A DNA stretch of 64,000 nucleotides from Streptomyces sp. NBC_01498 (GTDB lineage Bacteria; Actinomycetota; Actinomycetes; Streptomycetales; Streptomycetaceae). The notes beneath the pieces are model-generated. The model worked only from the letters and a program-made list of their open reading frames with translations, was not told the origin of the DNA and did no database searches. Below are positions 1 to 7,885 of this stretch, one piece after another. A program made the translations under genes and the position numbers. The DNA lies in NCBI RefSeq assembly GCF_036327775.1, contig NZ_CP109598.1:4531001-4595000 (forward strand), in the 5' to 3' direction. The first letter of the stretch is position 1; the number at the start of each line of letters is the position of its first letter.

Positions 1-327
1 CCGGCGTTCAACCGCCGGCGGGGGCCGGCCGATCGCGGCGGTTTCCACCGAGCGAGTGGCGAGAGGCGGCCACGCCGGCGCGGAGATGGACGTCCGTACC
101 GATTGGGGCGCGTCACGGCCTCTTGGTCGCCGACATCCTCGGTGTTTGCCTGACGCGACCTCGGACCGGGCGGGTGCCTACCGCAAGTGCGGGTCCAACA
201 TCCACCCGCCCGGGGTGCTGAGGATCACTGAGGCGCGAGCGTTGGACCGGTCCGGGTGGGCTTGAAGAACGTGTCCCGGGCGCTGTCCACCCTTCCCCTC
301 CCGGACGGCGTGACTCCGGTCGTTGAC
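1..327. other. Left edge without a recognisable gene
   Basis: I see no coding frame with family resemblance here. The open frames are short or antisense and read as shadow frames of GC-rich DNA. The stretch lies upstream of the SDR gene and may hold the end of a neighbour cut by the window. Confidence 0.4.
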
Positions 328-332
328 GGAAC

Positions 333-381
333 AGACCTGTCGGTCTATCTTCGGTCTCAGAAGACCGACCGGTCTGACTAT
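333..381. promoter_or_regulatory. Clustered AGACC/GGTCT inverted repeats upstream of SDR, likely TetR operator
   Basis: Three overlapping inverted repeats built on AGACC and GGTCT lie 20 to 70 bases before the SDR start. They are AGACC 333-337 with GGTCT 342-346, CGGTCT 352-357 with AGACCG 362-367, and the palindrome GACCGGTC at 367-374. The 15 bases GACCGGTCTGACTAT at 367-381 recur exactly, in reverse complement, at 1163-1177 just before the TetR gene. Matching sites before both genes are the classic sign of a local TetR operator. The regulator assignment is inference. Confidence 0.7.
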
Positions 382-402
382 CGAGGTTTGGAGAGTATCG
401 CC

Positions 403-1146
403 ATGAGCGATTTCACCGGCAAGACCGCCCTCATCACCGGATCGACCCAGGGCGTCGGTCGAGACGCCGCCGGCACCCTGGCCGCTTCCGGCGCCCGGGT
501 CCTGATCACCGGCCGTAACGTGGAGCGCGGCGAGAAGGCCGTCGCTGAGATCAGGGCCGTCGGGGGTGAGGCCGACTTCCTCGTCGCTGACCTGCACGAT
601 GCCGCCAGCGCCAAGGCACTCGCCGCCGAGGCGGTGGCCCTGGCGGGTGAGATCGACATCCTCGTCAACAACGCGGGCGTCTACATTCTCGGACCGACCG
701 CCAGTGTCACGGAGGCCGACTTCGATGCCATATACGACCTGAACGTCAAGGTTCCTTTTTTCCTGGTCGCGGAGCTGGCTCCGTTGATGGCTGAGCGCGG
801 GCACGGTGCCATCATCAACATCACCACGGCCTTCGCCGAGAAAGGCGCGGTGGGGCCGGCCGCCTACGGCTCCTCCAAGGCGGCGGTGGGTCTGCTCACC
901 AAGTCGTGGGCGGCCGAATACGGCGTCAGCGGTGTCCGGGTCAACACCGTCAGCCTCGGCGCGATCCTTACCGAAGGTAGTACCAAGGCATTTGGCGAGG
1001 CCGTCCACGACTTTCCCAAGGGGTCCCCGGCCGACCGTGTCGGCACGACTGCGGAAGTGGCCGCTGCCATCGCCTTCCTCGCCTCCGACGACGCCTCCTA
1101 CATCTACGGCGCGACCCTCGCAGTTGACGGCGGAATGGTCCTTTGA
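403..1146 (+). CDS. SDR family NAD(P)-dependent oxidoreductase
   Basis: This is a 247-residue classical short-chain dehydrogenase. The N-terminal cofactor loop reads TGSTQGVG (near residue 13, where TGxxxGxG is expected). NNAG follows near residue 90, and the catalytic Tyr and Lys lie in YGSSKAA, with an Ala-Thr-rich strand ahead of them. The C-terminus ends in the usual DGG segment. The start at 403 gives the compact N-terminus typical of the family; longer upstream extensions would run through the operator repeats and are unlikely. The gene sits before a TetR gene and both carry the same inverted repeats, so it is probably the regulated target. The substrate cannot be told from sequence. 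Confidence 0.9.
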   Translation: MSDFTGKTALITGSTQGVGRDAAGTLAASGARVLITGRNVERGEKAVAEIRAVGGEADFLVADLHDAASAKALAAEAVALAGEIDILVNNAGVYILGPTASVTEADFDAIYDLNVKVPFFLVAELAPLMAERGHGAIINITTAFAEKGAVGPAAYGSSKAAVGLLTKSWAAEYGVSGVRVNTVSLGAILTEGSTKAFGEAVHDFPKGSPADRVGTTAEVAAAIAFLASDDASYIYGATLAVDGGMVL

Positions 1147-1162
1147 CTAGCCTCCCCGGGGG

Positions 1163-1179
1163 ATAGTCAGACCGGTCTG
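1163..1179. promoter_or_regulatory. Palindromic operator before tetR
   Basis: The perfect 12-base palindrome CAGACCGGTCTG lies at 1168-1179. Bases 1163-1177 are the exact reverse complement of the site at 367-381. The position, between the SDR stop and the TetR start, suggests autoregulation. Confidence 0.65.
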
Positions 1180-1257
1180 CCTGCTTCGTTAGGCTGGCCG
1201 AGCCGCATGTGCGCTGAATGAGGCCCGGGGCCGCTGTCATCGAAAGGATGCTGACGG

Positions 1258-1842
1258 ATGAGCGAAGTTAACTCGGTGCCGAGGCCGTCGGCCCGTGAAC
1301 GATTGCTCGCGGCAGCGAATCGGCTGTTCTACGAAGAGGGCATCCAAACGGTCGGAATCGACCGGGTGATAGAACAGGCCGGGGTGGCCAAGGCCAGCCT
1401 GTACAAGACGTTCGGGAGCAAGGACGAACTGATCCGGGCATACCTGGACCTCCAGCACACCTCCACCGTCGAACGGATCATGGGTGGGGTGGAGGCGCAA
1501 GCGACTGCTCGCGACCGTATCCTGAACGTTTTCACCACTCTGGGAACGGTTTTCAGCAGTCCGGACTTTCACGGCTGCGCCTTCATCAAGGCCACCGCAG
1601 AGGCACTTCCCGGAAGTGCGGCCCAGCAGGAAAACGCCAGGTACCGAGCATGGGTCCGGGGATTGTTCACCGATCTCGCCCGCGACGCCGGGGTCGCGAA
1701 TCCAGCGTCCCTGGCCCGACAGCTGCACATGCTCTTCGACGGATCGGGGCTCGGCGCCGATGTAGAGCGAGACCCGTCGCTGGCCGATGAGGCAAGGGCC
1801 GCGGCCGAGGTTCTGGTGGACACGGCCATCGCTCAGTCGTAG
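1258..1842 (+). CDS. TetR/AcrR family transcriptional regulator
   Basis: This is a 194-residue TetR-type repressor. The DNA-binding domain covers about residues 10-62. Its helix-turn-helix includes GIDRVIEQAGVAKASLYKTF and is followed by the typical GSKDELIRAYL. The C-terminal ligand domain is full length. A purine-rich GAAAGGA at 1242-1248 precedes the ATG. It lies 111 bases after the SDR gene on the same strand, and palindromes matching each other lie before both genes. The likely role is control of the SDR gene and of itself, with an unknown inducer. Confidence 0.88.
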   Translation: MSEVNSVPRPSARERLLAAANRLFYEEGIQTVGIDRVIEQAGVAKASLYKTFGSKDELIRAYLDLQHTSTVERIMGGVEAQATARDRILNVFTTLGTVFSSPDFHGCAFIKATAEALPGSAAQQENARYRAWVRGLFTDLARDAGVANPASLARQLHMLFDGSGLGADVERDPSLADEARAAAEVLVDTAIAQS

Positions 1843-1932
1843 GGCACGAGTGCACGGCCACGGGACACCCGGGGTTCTGGCCGTCTTCGCTCTTCGGCTC
1901 CACCCAGTCGGTTTCCCGGGACACGCGCTCTG

Positions 1933-2323
1933 ATGCTGCCCGCCGGGCAGACCGACCACGCCGCGGCTTTCACCGACGTGATGTCCTGTCTGCGCGTTTC
2001 CCCGCCTGTGGGGCCGGCCCTGCCCGGCGGGACGCTGTCCTGGCCGGGCAAGACGTACTCCTCCCGCGCCATTCGCGAGCACCTGTGCAGGCGCGGCATC
2101 CGAGCGGTCGTCCCCGCCTCGGACGACCAACGTGACCACCGAATCCGCCGCGGCGGACGGCCCGTTTTCGACCGTCAGGCGTACAAGGAGCGCAGCACCG
2201 TCGAGCGGTGCATCAACCGCTTGAAAGCCATTGCGCGGCCCGTGCACTCGATACGGCAAGACCGCAACCATCTGCCTCGCCTGACTCCACATTGCCGGCA
2301 TCTATATCTGGTCGGCACGATGA
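1933..2323 (+). pseudogene. IS5-type transposase remnant
   Basis: The C-terminal half of a DDE transposase is recognisable. It holds AYSSRAIREHL-like sequence (here TYSSRAIREHL), RRGIRAVVP, a Gly-Arg-rich linker, FDRQAYK, and the VERCINRLK box with the catalytic Glu. After NRLK the family sequence continues in another frame (RGPCTRYGKTATICLA), then a stop codon interrupts it before LHIAGIYIWSAR. The N-terminal half is missing. The element is therefore dead by truncation, frameshift and nonsense mutation. It abuts a TetR scar on its right. Confidence 0.8.
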
Positions 2324-2417
2324 TCCAAAAGAAATTCCTAAAGACCGTTGCCGTACTGGCTGTGATCCGGTCGGGCGGCCGCCAGGACAGTCGTGCTGCT
2401 CTGTCGGGGCAATGAGG

Positions 2418-2510
2418 CAGAATGCGTCGGCGATCGAGGGCGTCAAAGCTGTCGAGTTCGGCGAGGACGGGTTACGCTGCAGCCAGAATGCCGTCGGCCC
2501 GGGCGAAACG
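2418..2510 (-). pseudogene. Scar of a TetR gene related to the one at 4175-4870
   Basis: Read on the minus strand, this piece encodes ADGILAAA, then a stop, then PVLAELDSFDALDRRRIL. The intact TetR downstream has TDGILAAQRP and CLDELDSFDTLYRWRDLL at the same place. Nineteen bases from 2451 (starting GTCAAAGCTG) are identical to those near 4541. Similarity fades outside this piece. It is the leftover of a paralogous repressor with an in-frame stop, cut next to the IS remnant. Confidence 0.7.
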
Positions 2511-2703
2511 TCGCTGGTTTCTCGGAGGTACCGGGCCGGGCAACGGACATCGACAGCGAGTAGATCACGTAAAAGATGAGCCCCCCGCTGTAGTGCGGCA
2601 ACGAATGCTCCCTGCGTGGCCTACCGCCGATGCGTGGCCAATGCTGAGTCCACGGCTGGCTGGACAACCATTGCAGTAGCTCACCAGAACAGGAAAACGA
2701 CAA

Positions 2704-3000
2704 ATGACAATCCGACTCGGAGTTCTCGCTCTCCTTGAAGCAAAGCCCGGCAAGGGTGACGAGCTGGCCGCATTTTTGCAAGAAGGTCGTGAACTGGCGC
2801 TGGCCGAGCAGGGCACCGTCACGTGGTACGCGTTCAAGATCAACGAAAGTCACTACGGCATGTTCGACACCTTCGAGACCAACGACGCCCGCGACGCCCA
2901 CCTCGCGGGACAGATGCCACGAGCCATTACCCAGGTCGCCACCGACCTGCTCGCCTCCACGCCAGACATCCGCACAGTCGACGTCGTCGCCTCCAAGTAG
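2704..3000 (+). CDS. Antibiotic biosynthesis monooxygenase (ABM) domain protein
   Basis: This 98-residue protein has the compact ferredoxin-like ABM fold pattern. It starts IRLGVLALLEAKPGKGDEL, then QGTVTWYAFKI, YGMFDTFE and DARDAHLAG. Family members are cofactor-free quinol monooxygenases or small heme-degrading enzymes and usually act as dimers. The size is normal. GGAAAACGACAA precedes the ATG, a weak ribosome site. It stands alone between a TetR scar and a long gap, so the original regulator may have been lost. The substrate is unknown. Confidence 0.8.
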   Translation: MTIRLGVLALLEAKPGKGDELAAFLQEGRELALAEQGTVTWYAFKINESHYGMFDTFETNDARDAHLAGQMPRAITQVATDLLASTPDIRTVDVVASK

Positions 3001-3489
3001 TCGACGGCTGGTCGGATCACCGTCGGGGCGCGGGCTTGAGATGAAGCCGGCCACGTCGGTGAAGAGAATCAACGAGCGCAGGCGCTCGTGATCACCAGCA
3101 CGAAGTGCGCCAGAACAGCAGAGACGACGCTCAGTTTTCCCAACAACAGACCGTCGAACTATTCGCGATGTCGGCAGGCCGTGACCCGCTCGCGAGCCAC
3201 CACTCGTGCCCGGGTCACGTCGGCCAGGAATTCCAGCGCCAGTCGGCGTATTCGGCGACAGGCCACTGGCCGTCGGGTCGAGGGAGACGGCCGCACCCGG
3301 CGTCCCCCAGGCTCCGACGTCGACGGTCCGCGGGGAACTCGGCAAAAATCGGCACGGCGGCGAAGTCAACGGTGAAAAGGTATCGCTCACCACCATTTTC
3401 GGCGTTGCGTACGGCGCCTGCCCGCTGCGCTATATTCCGCGAGGCGGTGTGCGAAGACTCATCTAATCTAATATCAGCCGGAGGATCGT
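3001..3489. other. Gap of about 490 bases without a convincing gene
   Basis: No frame here shows a domain I recognise. GC content drops towards the right end (about 3440-3490), just before the next ribosome site, which fits a promoter region for the following gene. Confidence 0.4.
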
Positions 3490-3888
3490 ATGACCGAACA
3501 CCGCATGCCGTGGGGTGACCTCGTTTCCTGGTCTCAGGAGCACGGCCTGCTGGCACTCCGGCTCTATGTTGTGATTTCCGAACCGACCAATGGCCTCGGC
3601 CCGGTACTCAAGAATCTGGATCCCCACGTGGCCTACCAGACCCGCATGGAAAATGAAGGGATCATGTTCGCCGCGGGGCCGTTGGCTGACGACGCTGAGG
3701 AGCAGTGGAACGGCGATGGCCTCTTCGTCTACCGCGCGTCCTCCCGTGAAGAGGCAGTTGGGATCGCCGAGAGCGACCCGATGCACCAGAGCGGAGCGCG
3801 TCGATACATCGTTCACCCCTGGCTGTTGAACGAGGGCACTTACAACATTCGGCTTTTCTACTCGGGTGGCCGACCCCAGATCAGCTGA
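3490..3888 (+). CDS. YciI-like / muconolactone isomerase-like small protein
   Basis: This 132-residue protein resembles the YCII-related dimeric alpha-beta barrel family. After a short N-terminal lead (about 20 residues) comes RLYVVISEPTNGLGPVL, then the conserved pattern around NEGIMFAAGPLADD and the C-terminal EEAVGIAESDPMHQSGARRY, which matches the YCII signature of a Asp-Pro-hydrophobic turn followed by Gly. A strong ribosome site GGAGGAT at 3480-3486 sits just before the ATG. The role is unknown; related proteins are small isomerase- or dehalogenase-like enzymes. It is an isolated accessory gene. Confidence 0.75.
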   Translation: MTEHRMPWGDLVSWSQEHGLLALRLYVVISEPTNGLGPVLKNLDPHVAYQTRMENEGIMFAAGPLADDAEEQWNGDGLFVYRASSREEAVGIAESDPMHQSGARRYIVHPWLLNEGTYNIRLFYSGGRPQIS

Positions 3889-4174
3889 CTCTCACGGCAG
3901 ATGCATGAATGCATGACACGTTCCGAGAGTCGCCGCCGATCCCGAAGCTGCATTCCGATCCACAGCGCAGCCGGGTGTGGACGGTGGAGCGTCGACGTGT
4001 GGCTGAGGCTAGTTGGTGCGCGTCGTGCGACCCGACCAAGTTCTCCCGCTTCGGCCGCCTCTCGGTGGTGTTCCGCCACATGCCGCGATGGCGGCTGAAT
4101 AGTCGACGGCGCACCATGCGGGCCGAGGCCGAAGTTGGCGACTTCATTGCGGATCAGTAGCACCCGGCCGAGCT
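3889..4174. other. Gap without recognisable gene
   Basis: Open frames on both strands have no family resemblance and an unusual Arg/Ser-rich composition. I see nothing I can name. Confidence 0.35.
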
Positions 4175-4870
4175 TCACGGCGCTGACGTCTGCTCGGTCG
4201 CGTAGGTCCGGATGTGGGCCAGGACGGTGTCGAGACCGGTGCGCAGGGGGGTGGTGTTGCGGCGGGTCTGGGTGAGGAGAAGGCCGCCCTGGAGTGCGAC
4301 GAGCAGGGCGAGGGCGAGGGTGTCGGTGTCGGTGTCGGGGCGTAGATCGCCTCGGGCGCGCATGCGGGCCAGGCCGTCGCGGATCGGAGCCTCCCAGCGT
4401 TCGAAGCTGTCGACGAGGTCCGCTCGTGCGTGGGGGGTGTTGTCGGCCACCTCGGCCGCGATCGATCCGATGGGGCAGCCGCCGACGCAGTGGCGCTGTT
4501 CTTGCAGGTCGATGAGTAGATCACGCCAGCGATAAAGGGTGTCAAAGCTGTCGAGTTCGTCGAGACAGGGTCGCTGGGCGGCCAGGATGCCGTCGGTCTG
4601 GTGGGCGATCACGGCCCGGATCAGGTCGTCCTTGTCGGTGAAGTAGTGATACATCTGCGACGCGCCGACCCCCGCTTGCCGCTGAACGTCCTCGATAGCG
4701 GTACGGGCCACTCCGTGGGCGAACACCAGCTCAGCGGCGGCGGAGACGATGCGAGCCCGGGTTGCCAGACCCTTCGCCGTGAATTTCCGGGCCGGCGCCG
4801 GCCCGGCCTCGACGACCGCGCCCATCGGCCCTGTGCCGTCCGTCTGGCCTTCGACTGCCGACTGCTCCAT
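4175..4870 (-). CDS. TetR/AcrR family transcriptional regulator
   Basis: This is a 231-residue TetR repressor when started at the ATG at 4870. The HTH lies near residues 40-80, with TAIEDVQRQAGVGASQMYHYF then TDKDDLIRAVIAHQ. The C-terminal part contains CVGGCPIGSIAAEVAD, typical of TetR proteins that often sit beside oxidoreductase genes. The open frame runs on upstream, but that extension would cross two perfect operator-like repeats, so I chose the later start; an ATG at 4825 is an alternative. It diverges from an SDR stub and, further off, from an unknown gene pair. Confidence 0.85.
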   Translation of the reverse strand: MEQSAVEGQTDGTGPMGAVVEAGPAPARKFTAKGLATRARIVSAAAELVFAHGVARTAIEDVQRQAGVGASQMYHYFTDKDDLIRAVIAHQTDGILAAQRPCLDELDSFDTLYRWRDLLIDLQEQRHCVGGCPIGSIAAEVADNTPHARADLVDSFERWEAPIRDGLARMRARGDLRPDTDTDTLALALLVALQGGLLLTQTRRNTTPLRTGLDTVLAHIRTYATEQTSAP

Positions 4871-4890
4871 ATACGCAGCGTACCCGCTTA

Positions 4891-4941
4891 TGGAGTGGAC
4901 GCTCCAGATACATCGGTTAACGGTTTGGAGTATTCGCTCCA
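4891..4941. promoter_or_regulatory. Two TGGAGTnnnCGCTCCA operator repeats
   Basis: Two 16-base inverted repeats, TGGAGTGGACGCTCCA at 4891-4906 and TGGAGTATTCGCTCCA at 4926-4941, share all bases but the three central ones. Their centres are 35 bases apart. They lie directly before the minus-strand TetR gene and before the plus-strand SDR stub, as expected for a divergent TetR operator. Confidence 0.75.
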
Positions 4942-4958
4942 CTCGGCGAGAGGTTCTC

Positions 4959-5084
4959 GTGACCACCGATCTGGCCGGTTCCACCGCCCTGATCGGCGGC
5001 GCTATCAGCGGCACCGGCAGAGCCGCCGCCCGTCTGGCCGCCCTCGGGGCGCTCGTCTTCGTGTCTGTCCGGGCCAAGTCCGCT
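4959..5084 (+). pseudogene. Truncated N-terminus of an SDR oxidoreductase
   Basis: From a GTG at 4959 the frame reads DLAGSTALIGGAISGTGRAA and then RLAALGALVFVS. This is the Rossmann start of an SDR protein (normally LxGKTALITGATSGIGRAAA) with changed key positions. After about 42 residues the resemblance ends. It sits behind the twin operator, exactly where the target of the divergent TetR gene would be, so the original target appears to have been deleted. Confidence 0.65.
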
Positions 5085-5407
5085 GCGCAGCCGCCATGGG
5101 CCGGTTGGAAGTCTTCTCCTTCTGTCCTGACGTGAGTGGGGGCGCCTGCGCCGGGGGTGAGTCGACCACGGCCCTCGGCCGGTCCGGCCTCGCCGCAGCG
5201 TTGATCGCAGCGGGCACGTTTCGTGGAGGTGCGGCCCCATGGGCGCCTCCGTACCCCGGTGCGCGATCCGCGCCAGACGCTTGGCCCCGTCATCATCCAT
5301 CTCGCGGGCCCTGACACGCCCGGCCGAGCAACTCGACCGGGCGAATGTGACCGTAATGTGTGGCTTGGCATGAAAGGTCCATCGCAGGGCGTCCGGGATT
5401 TTTGTAG
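5085..5407. other. Gap between SDR stub and the next promoter
   Basis: About 320 bases with no frame I can assign. It probably contains deletion-joint DNA from loss of the SDR gene. Confidence 0.35.
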
Positions 5408-5441
5408 TTGACACTCCAATTTTGGGCCATAGAATGGAGTG
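5408..5441 (+). promoter_or_regulatory. Strong sigma-70-type promoter with TGGAGTG half-sites
   Basis: TTGACA at 5408-5413 and TAGAAT at 5430-5435 are separated by 16 bases, near the consensus for the main sigma factor. CACTCCA (5412-5418) overlaps the -35 box and TGGAGTG (5435-5441) overlaps the -10 box. The TGGAGTG word is the half-site seen in the operators at 4891-4941, although here the two halves point outward instead of inward. Binding of the same TetR would block this promoter; that is inference. Confidence 0.65.
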
Positions 5442-5497
5442 AACCCTGCAAAATATGCCGGGTGTGGTTCGCCGCTGAGAGCGGCGAGGAGGCCATT

Positions 5498-6685
5498 GTG
5501 AACACGATCGACCAAGTCACCCCGCAATCAGCGGGAGCTTTGACCTTCGGCCCCGACGGGGTCCTCTTCGTGGGCGACAGCAAGCTCGGGGCCGTCTTCG
5601 CCTTCGAGACGGACCGGGGCAGGGCTCCGGCCTCGCTCGATCCCTTCCTCTTCGAGTCGATCGACGAGAAGATCGCCGAAGCGCTGGGCGTAACGGCGAA
5701 GAACCTAATGATGAACGGGATGGCCGTCCATCCGGTGACGCGCGAGCCGTACCTGTCAGTCGGGGTGCGCAACGGCGATCGCCTGGAGCCCGCGGTCGTG
5801 AGCGTCTCGCTGGCCGGCGAGGTCCGCCCGTTCGACCTCTCCTCGTCGAACGTGACGGTGCACCAGCTGTCCGACGTTCCCGACGAGGGCAAGACGTTCA
5901 AGTCCCGGGCCGGTACTTTCCCCATGCCGCCGGCGGCCTACTTCGACGAGAAGGCGCGAACGCCGCTGCGGTCCATGACGATCGTGGACCTGAAGTTCCA
6001 CGCCGGAGAGGTGTTCGCCGCCGGCGTCTCGAACCAGGAGTTCTCCTCCACGCTGCGGCGGATCCCCTACCCGTTCACCGGGGATGCCAGCGAGACGCAA
6101 CTGGAGATCTACCACCTCGCCCACGGTCAGTACGAAACGCGTGCGCCGATCCGGGCCATGCAGTTCGCCGCCATTGACGGCGAGGACACCCTCATCGCCG
6201 CCTATGCGTGCAGCCCGCTCGTCACCATTCCGGTCTCGGAGCTGACGCACGGCGCGAAGGTGAGGGGCAAGACGATCGGCGACATGGGCAACGGCCAGCC
6301 CATCAGCATGGTCGCCTACCGCGAGGGGGACGAAGAGAAGCTGTTCATCACCAATGTCAGTCGCGGCCCCGTCGTGGTCCCGCTTTCCGGGATCCGCACA
6401 GCCGAAGGTTTCACCCCCGGGAACCGGCCGACCGAGGGCCCGATGTTCGACCAATCCCCCTTCATGCCGGCCGGGCCGGTCGGCAGGCAGGTGATGTTCG
6501 TCGGATCGTCGCTGCGGGCCGACCTGTTCAGCGACCGCTTCTTCGTCTCGCTGACCCGCTACGCGGACACCGGCGATCTGACGCTGGAAACCCTGATGGT
6601 CGCCCCGCTCCCCGCGCGGCTGGACAAGATCTGGGTGGAGATGGATTTCCCGAGCGCCGAGAGCCCGCACAAGGCGACGGCGTGA
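5498..6685 (+). CDS. Protein of unknown function, possibly beta-propeller-like
   Basis: I do not recognise a characterised family. The protein has 395 residues from the GTG at 5498, which has an excellent ribosome site GAGGAGG at 5486-5492. Earlier starts would overlap the promoter at 5408. The N-terminus contains ALTFGPDGVLFVGDSKLGAVFAF, and later segments repeat the pattern of short hydrophobic strands with Gly-Asp turns, as in SMP-30/NHL-type propellers. No signal peptide or membrane segment is visible. It is followed after 16 bases by the Ig-like gene at 6702, so the two probably form one transcript. A TetR-type control is suggested by half-sites in the promoter. Confidence 0.7.
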   Translation: MNTIDQVTPQSAGALTFGPDGVLFVGDSKLGAVFAFETDRGRAPASLDPFLFESIDEKIAEALGVTAKNLMMNGMAVHPVTREPYLSVGVRNGDRLEPAVVSVSLAGEVRPFDLSSSNVTVHQLSDVPDEGKTFKSRAGTFPMPPAAYFDEKARTPLRSMTIVDLKFHAGEVFAAGVSNQEFSSTLRRIPYPFTGDASETQLEIYHLAHGQYETRAPIRAMQFAAIDGEDTLIAAYACSPLVTIPVSELTHGAKVRGKTIGDMGNGQPISMVAYREGDEEKLFITNVSRGPVVVPLSGIRTAEGFTPGNRPTEGPMFDQSPFMPAGPVGRQVMFVGSSLRADLFSDRFFVSLTRYADTGDLTLETLMVAPLPARLDKIWVEMDFPSAESPHKATA

Positions 6686-6701
6686 AAGGCGGGCTTCAAC
6701 G

Positions 6702-7469
6702 TTGAGTGCGCCTGAGATGCCGATGCCGACTTCCCCGGAGGTGCCCATCCGCATCTCTCCGCAAGCAGAGGTCCTGCCCGCCAACACCCTGCGTTTCTAC
6801 CTCCATTTTCCCAGGCCGGCAGAGGCGCACTTCGATCGTGACCACCTCTGGCTGCTGAACGAGGACGAACAGGTGGTGTCAGACCCCTTCCTCGTCCTGC
6901 CGTACGAGCTCTGGTCCGTCGACGGGCGCCGCCTGACAGTCCTGATGGAGCCAGGAAGGATCAAACGCGGTCTCGGAGCAGACCCGTCCCACGAACCGGC
7001 GCTTGTCGTCGGGCGGATGTACAGCCTCATCGTCACGGCACTCGGGCACACAGCGCGCCATACCTTCCGCGTAGGCGATCCAGTGCTGGAGCCGGTCGAC
7101 GAGACCCACTGGCGTCTCGTCTCCCCGACAGCGGAGAGTCTCGATCCCCTCCTCGTGCACTTCGACAGGGTGATGGACGCCACTCTCTGCCAGGACGAGA
7201 TCGGAGTCCTGACCCCTTCGGGAGAGGTCGTTGGGACGCGTGTGTCACTCGCACCGGAGGGAACCACGGCGCGGCTCATCCCGAGTCACCCGTGGCGCGC
7301 CGGGGAGCACCGCCTCGTCGTCTCCGAACGTCTCGAAGACGTCTGTGGCAACAGGCTGGGCGAGGCCCTGGACCACGACCTGGGAACGGAAGGAGCACCA
7401 CGGGCCGGGATGATCAACTTCACCACGCGCGGCGGCGTCGCCCCCTCGTCCGCTCAGGCGGTGCGCTGA
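6702..7469 (+). CDS. Protein of unknown function with SbsA Ig-like repeats
   Basis: This 255-residue protein starts at a TTG at 6702 with GAAAGG at 6684-6689; an ATG at 6717 is an alternative. It holds two beta-rich units of about 100 residues. Each has a strand pattern like bacterial Ig-like (Big_5/SbsA) domains: LRFYLHFPRPAE and LLVHFDRVMDATL open the units, and AGEHRLVVSERLEDVCGNRL closes the second. Such domains are usually extracellular, yet no signal peptide is seen. It lies directly behind the propeller-like gene and is likely its partner. Function unknown. Confidence 0.65.
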   Translation: MSAPEMPMPTSPEVPIRISPQAEVLPANTLRFYLHFPRPAEAHFDRDHLWLLNEDEQVVSDPFLVLPYELWSVDGRRLTVLMEPGRIKRGLGADPSHEPALVVGRMYSLIVTALGHTARHTFRVGDPVLEPVDETHWRLVSPTAESLDPLLVHFDRVMDATLCQDEIGVLTPSGEVVGTRVSLAPEGTTARLIPSHPWRAGEHRLVVSERLEDVCGNRLGEALDHDLGTEGAPRAGMINFTTRGGVAPSSAQAVR

Positions 7470-7594
7470 TGCGGACAGGACGCGGAGCATGGCAGCACCT
7501 GGTGCCGCATCAGGTCACGTTCGCCCGTTTGAGCTGATCGGAGTCCGTATCGCCCGCAAAGGCATCGGCTCCAGTGAACGGCTCGGCCGGCGCG

Positions 7595-7885
7595 GATGGG
7601 GGGAGATACCCCGACTGCGCAGCCATCGGCGCAGGTGGTTGGAGTCGTAGCCCTTGTCGGCATGCGGTTTGCCGGGCCGCCGACGGCGGGGTCCACGACG
7701 GGAGCGGATGGGCGGAATGCCGCGCACGAGCGGCCCCAGGCCCTGGCTGTCGTGCATGTTGGCGCCGGAGATGCCCAGCGACAGCGGAAGTCCGTTCCGG
7801 TCGTTGATCAGGTGGATTTTCGATCCCGACTTGCCACGGTCGGTCGGATTCGGTCCCGTCAACGACCCCCTTTTGCCGCCCGCAC
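7595..7885 (-). pseudogene. IS5-family transposase fragment
   Basis: The minus strand encodes the middle of a DDE transposase. It reads GSLTGPNPTDRGKSGSKIHL, NGLPLSLGISGANMHDS, IRSRRGPRRRRPGKPHADKG and LRRWLRSRGIS. The N-terminal helix-turn-helix and the C-terminal part with the catalytic Glu are missing. It belongs to a different IS5 subgroup from the remnant at 1933-2323 and faces the opposite way. It marks the right border of the accessory zone. Confidence 0.8.

Noticed and set aside
3909..4160. Plus-strand frame of 83 residues before the second TetR gene
   Set aside because: It lacks a ribosome site and any recognisable family, and its composition is that of a shadow frame.
5220..5400. 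Minus-strand frame with KRLARIAHRGTEAP, compared with HD-domain hydrolases
   Set aside because: The similarity covers only a few residues and no His-Asp motif follows.
1933..7885. A composite transposon formed by the two IS remnants
   Set aside because: The transposase pieces belong to different subgroups and no shared terminal repeats are visible.
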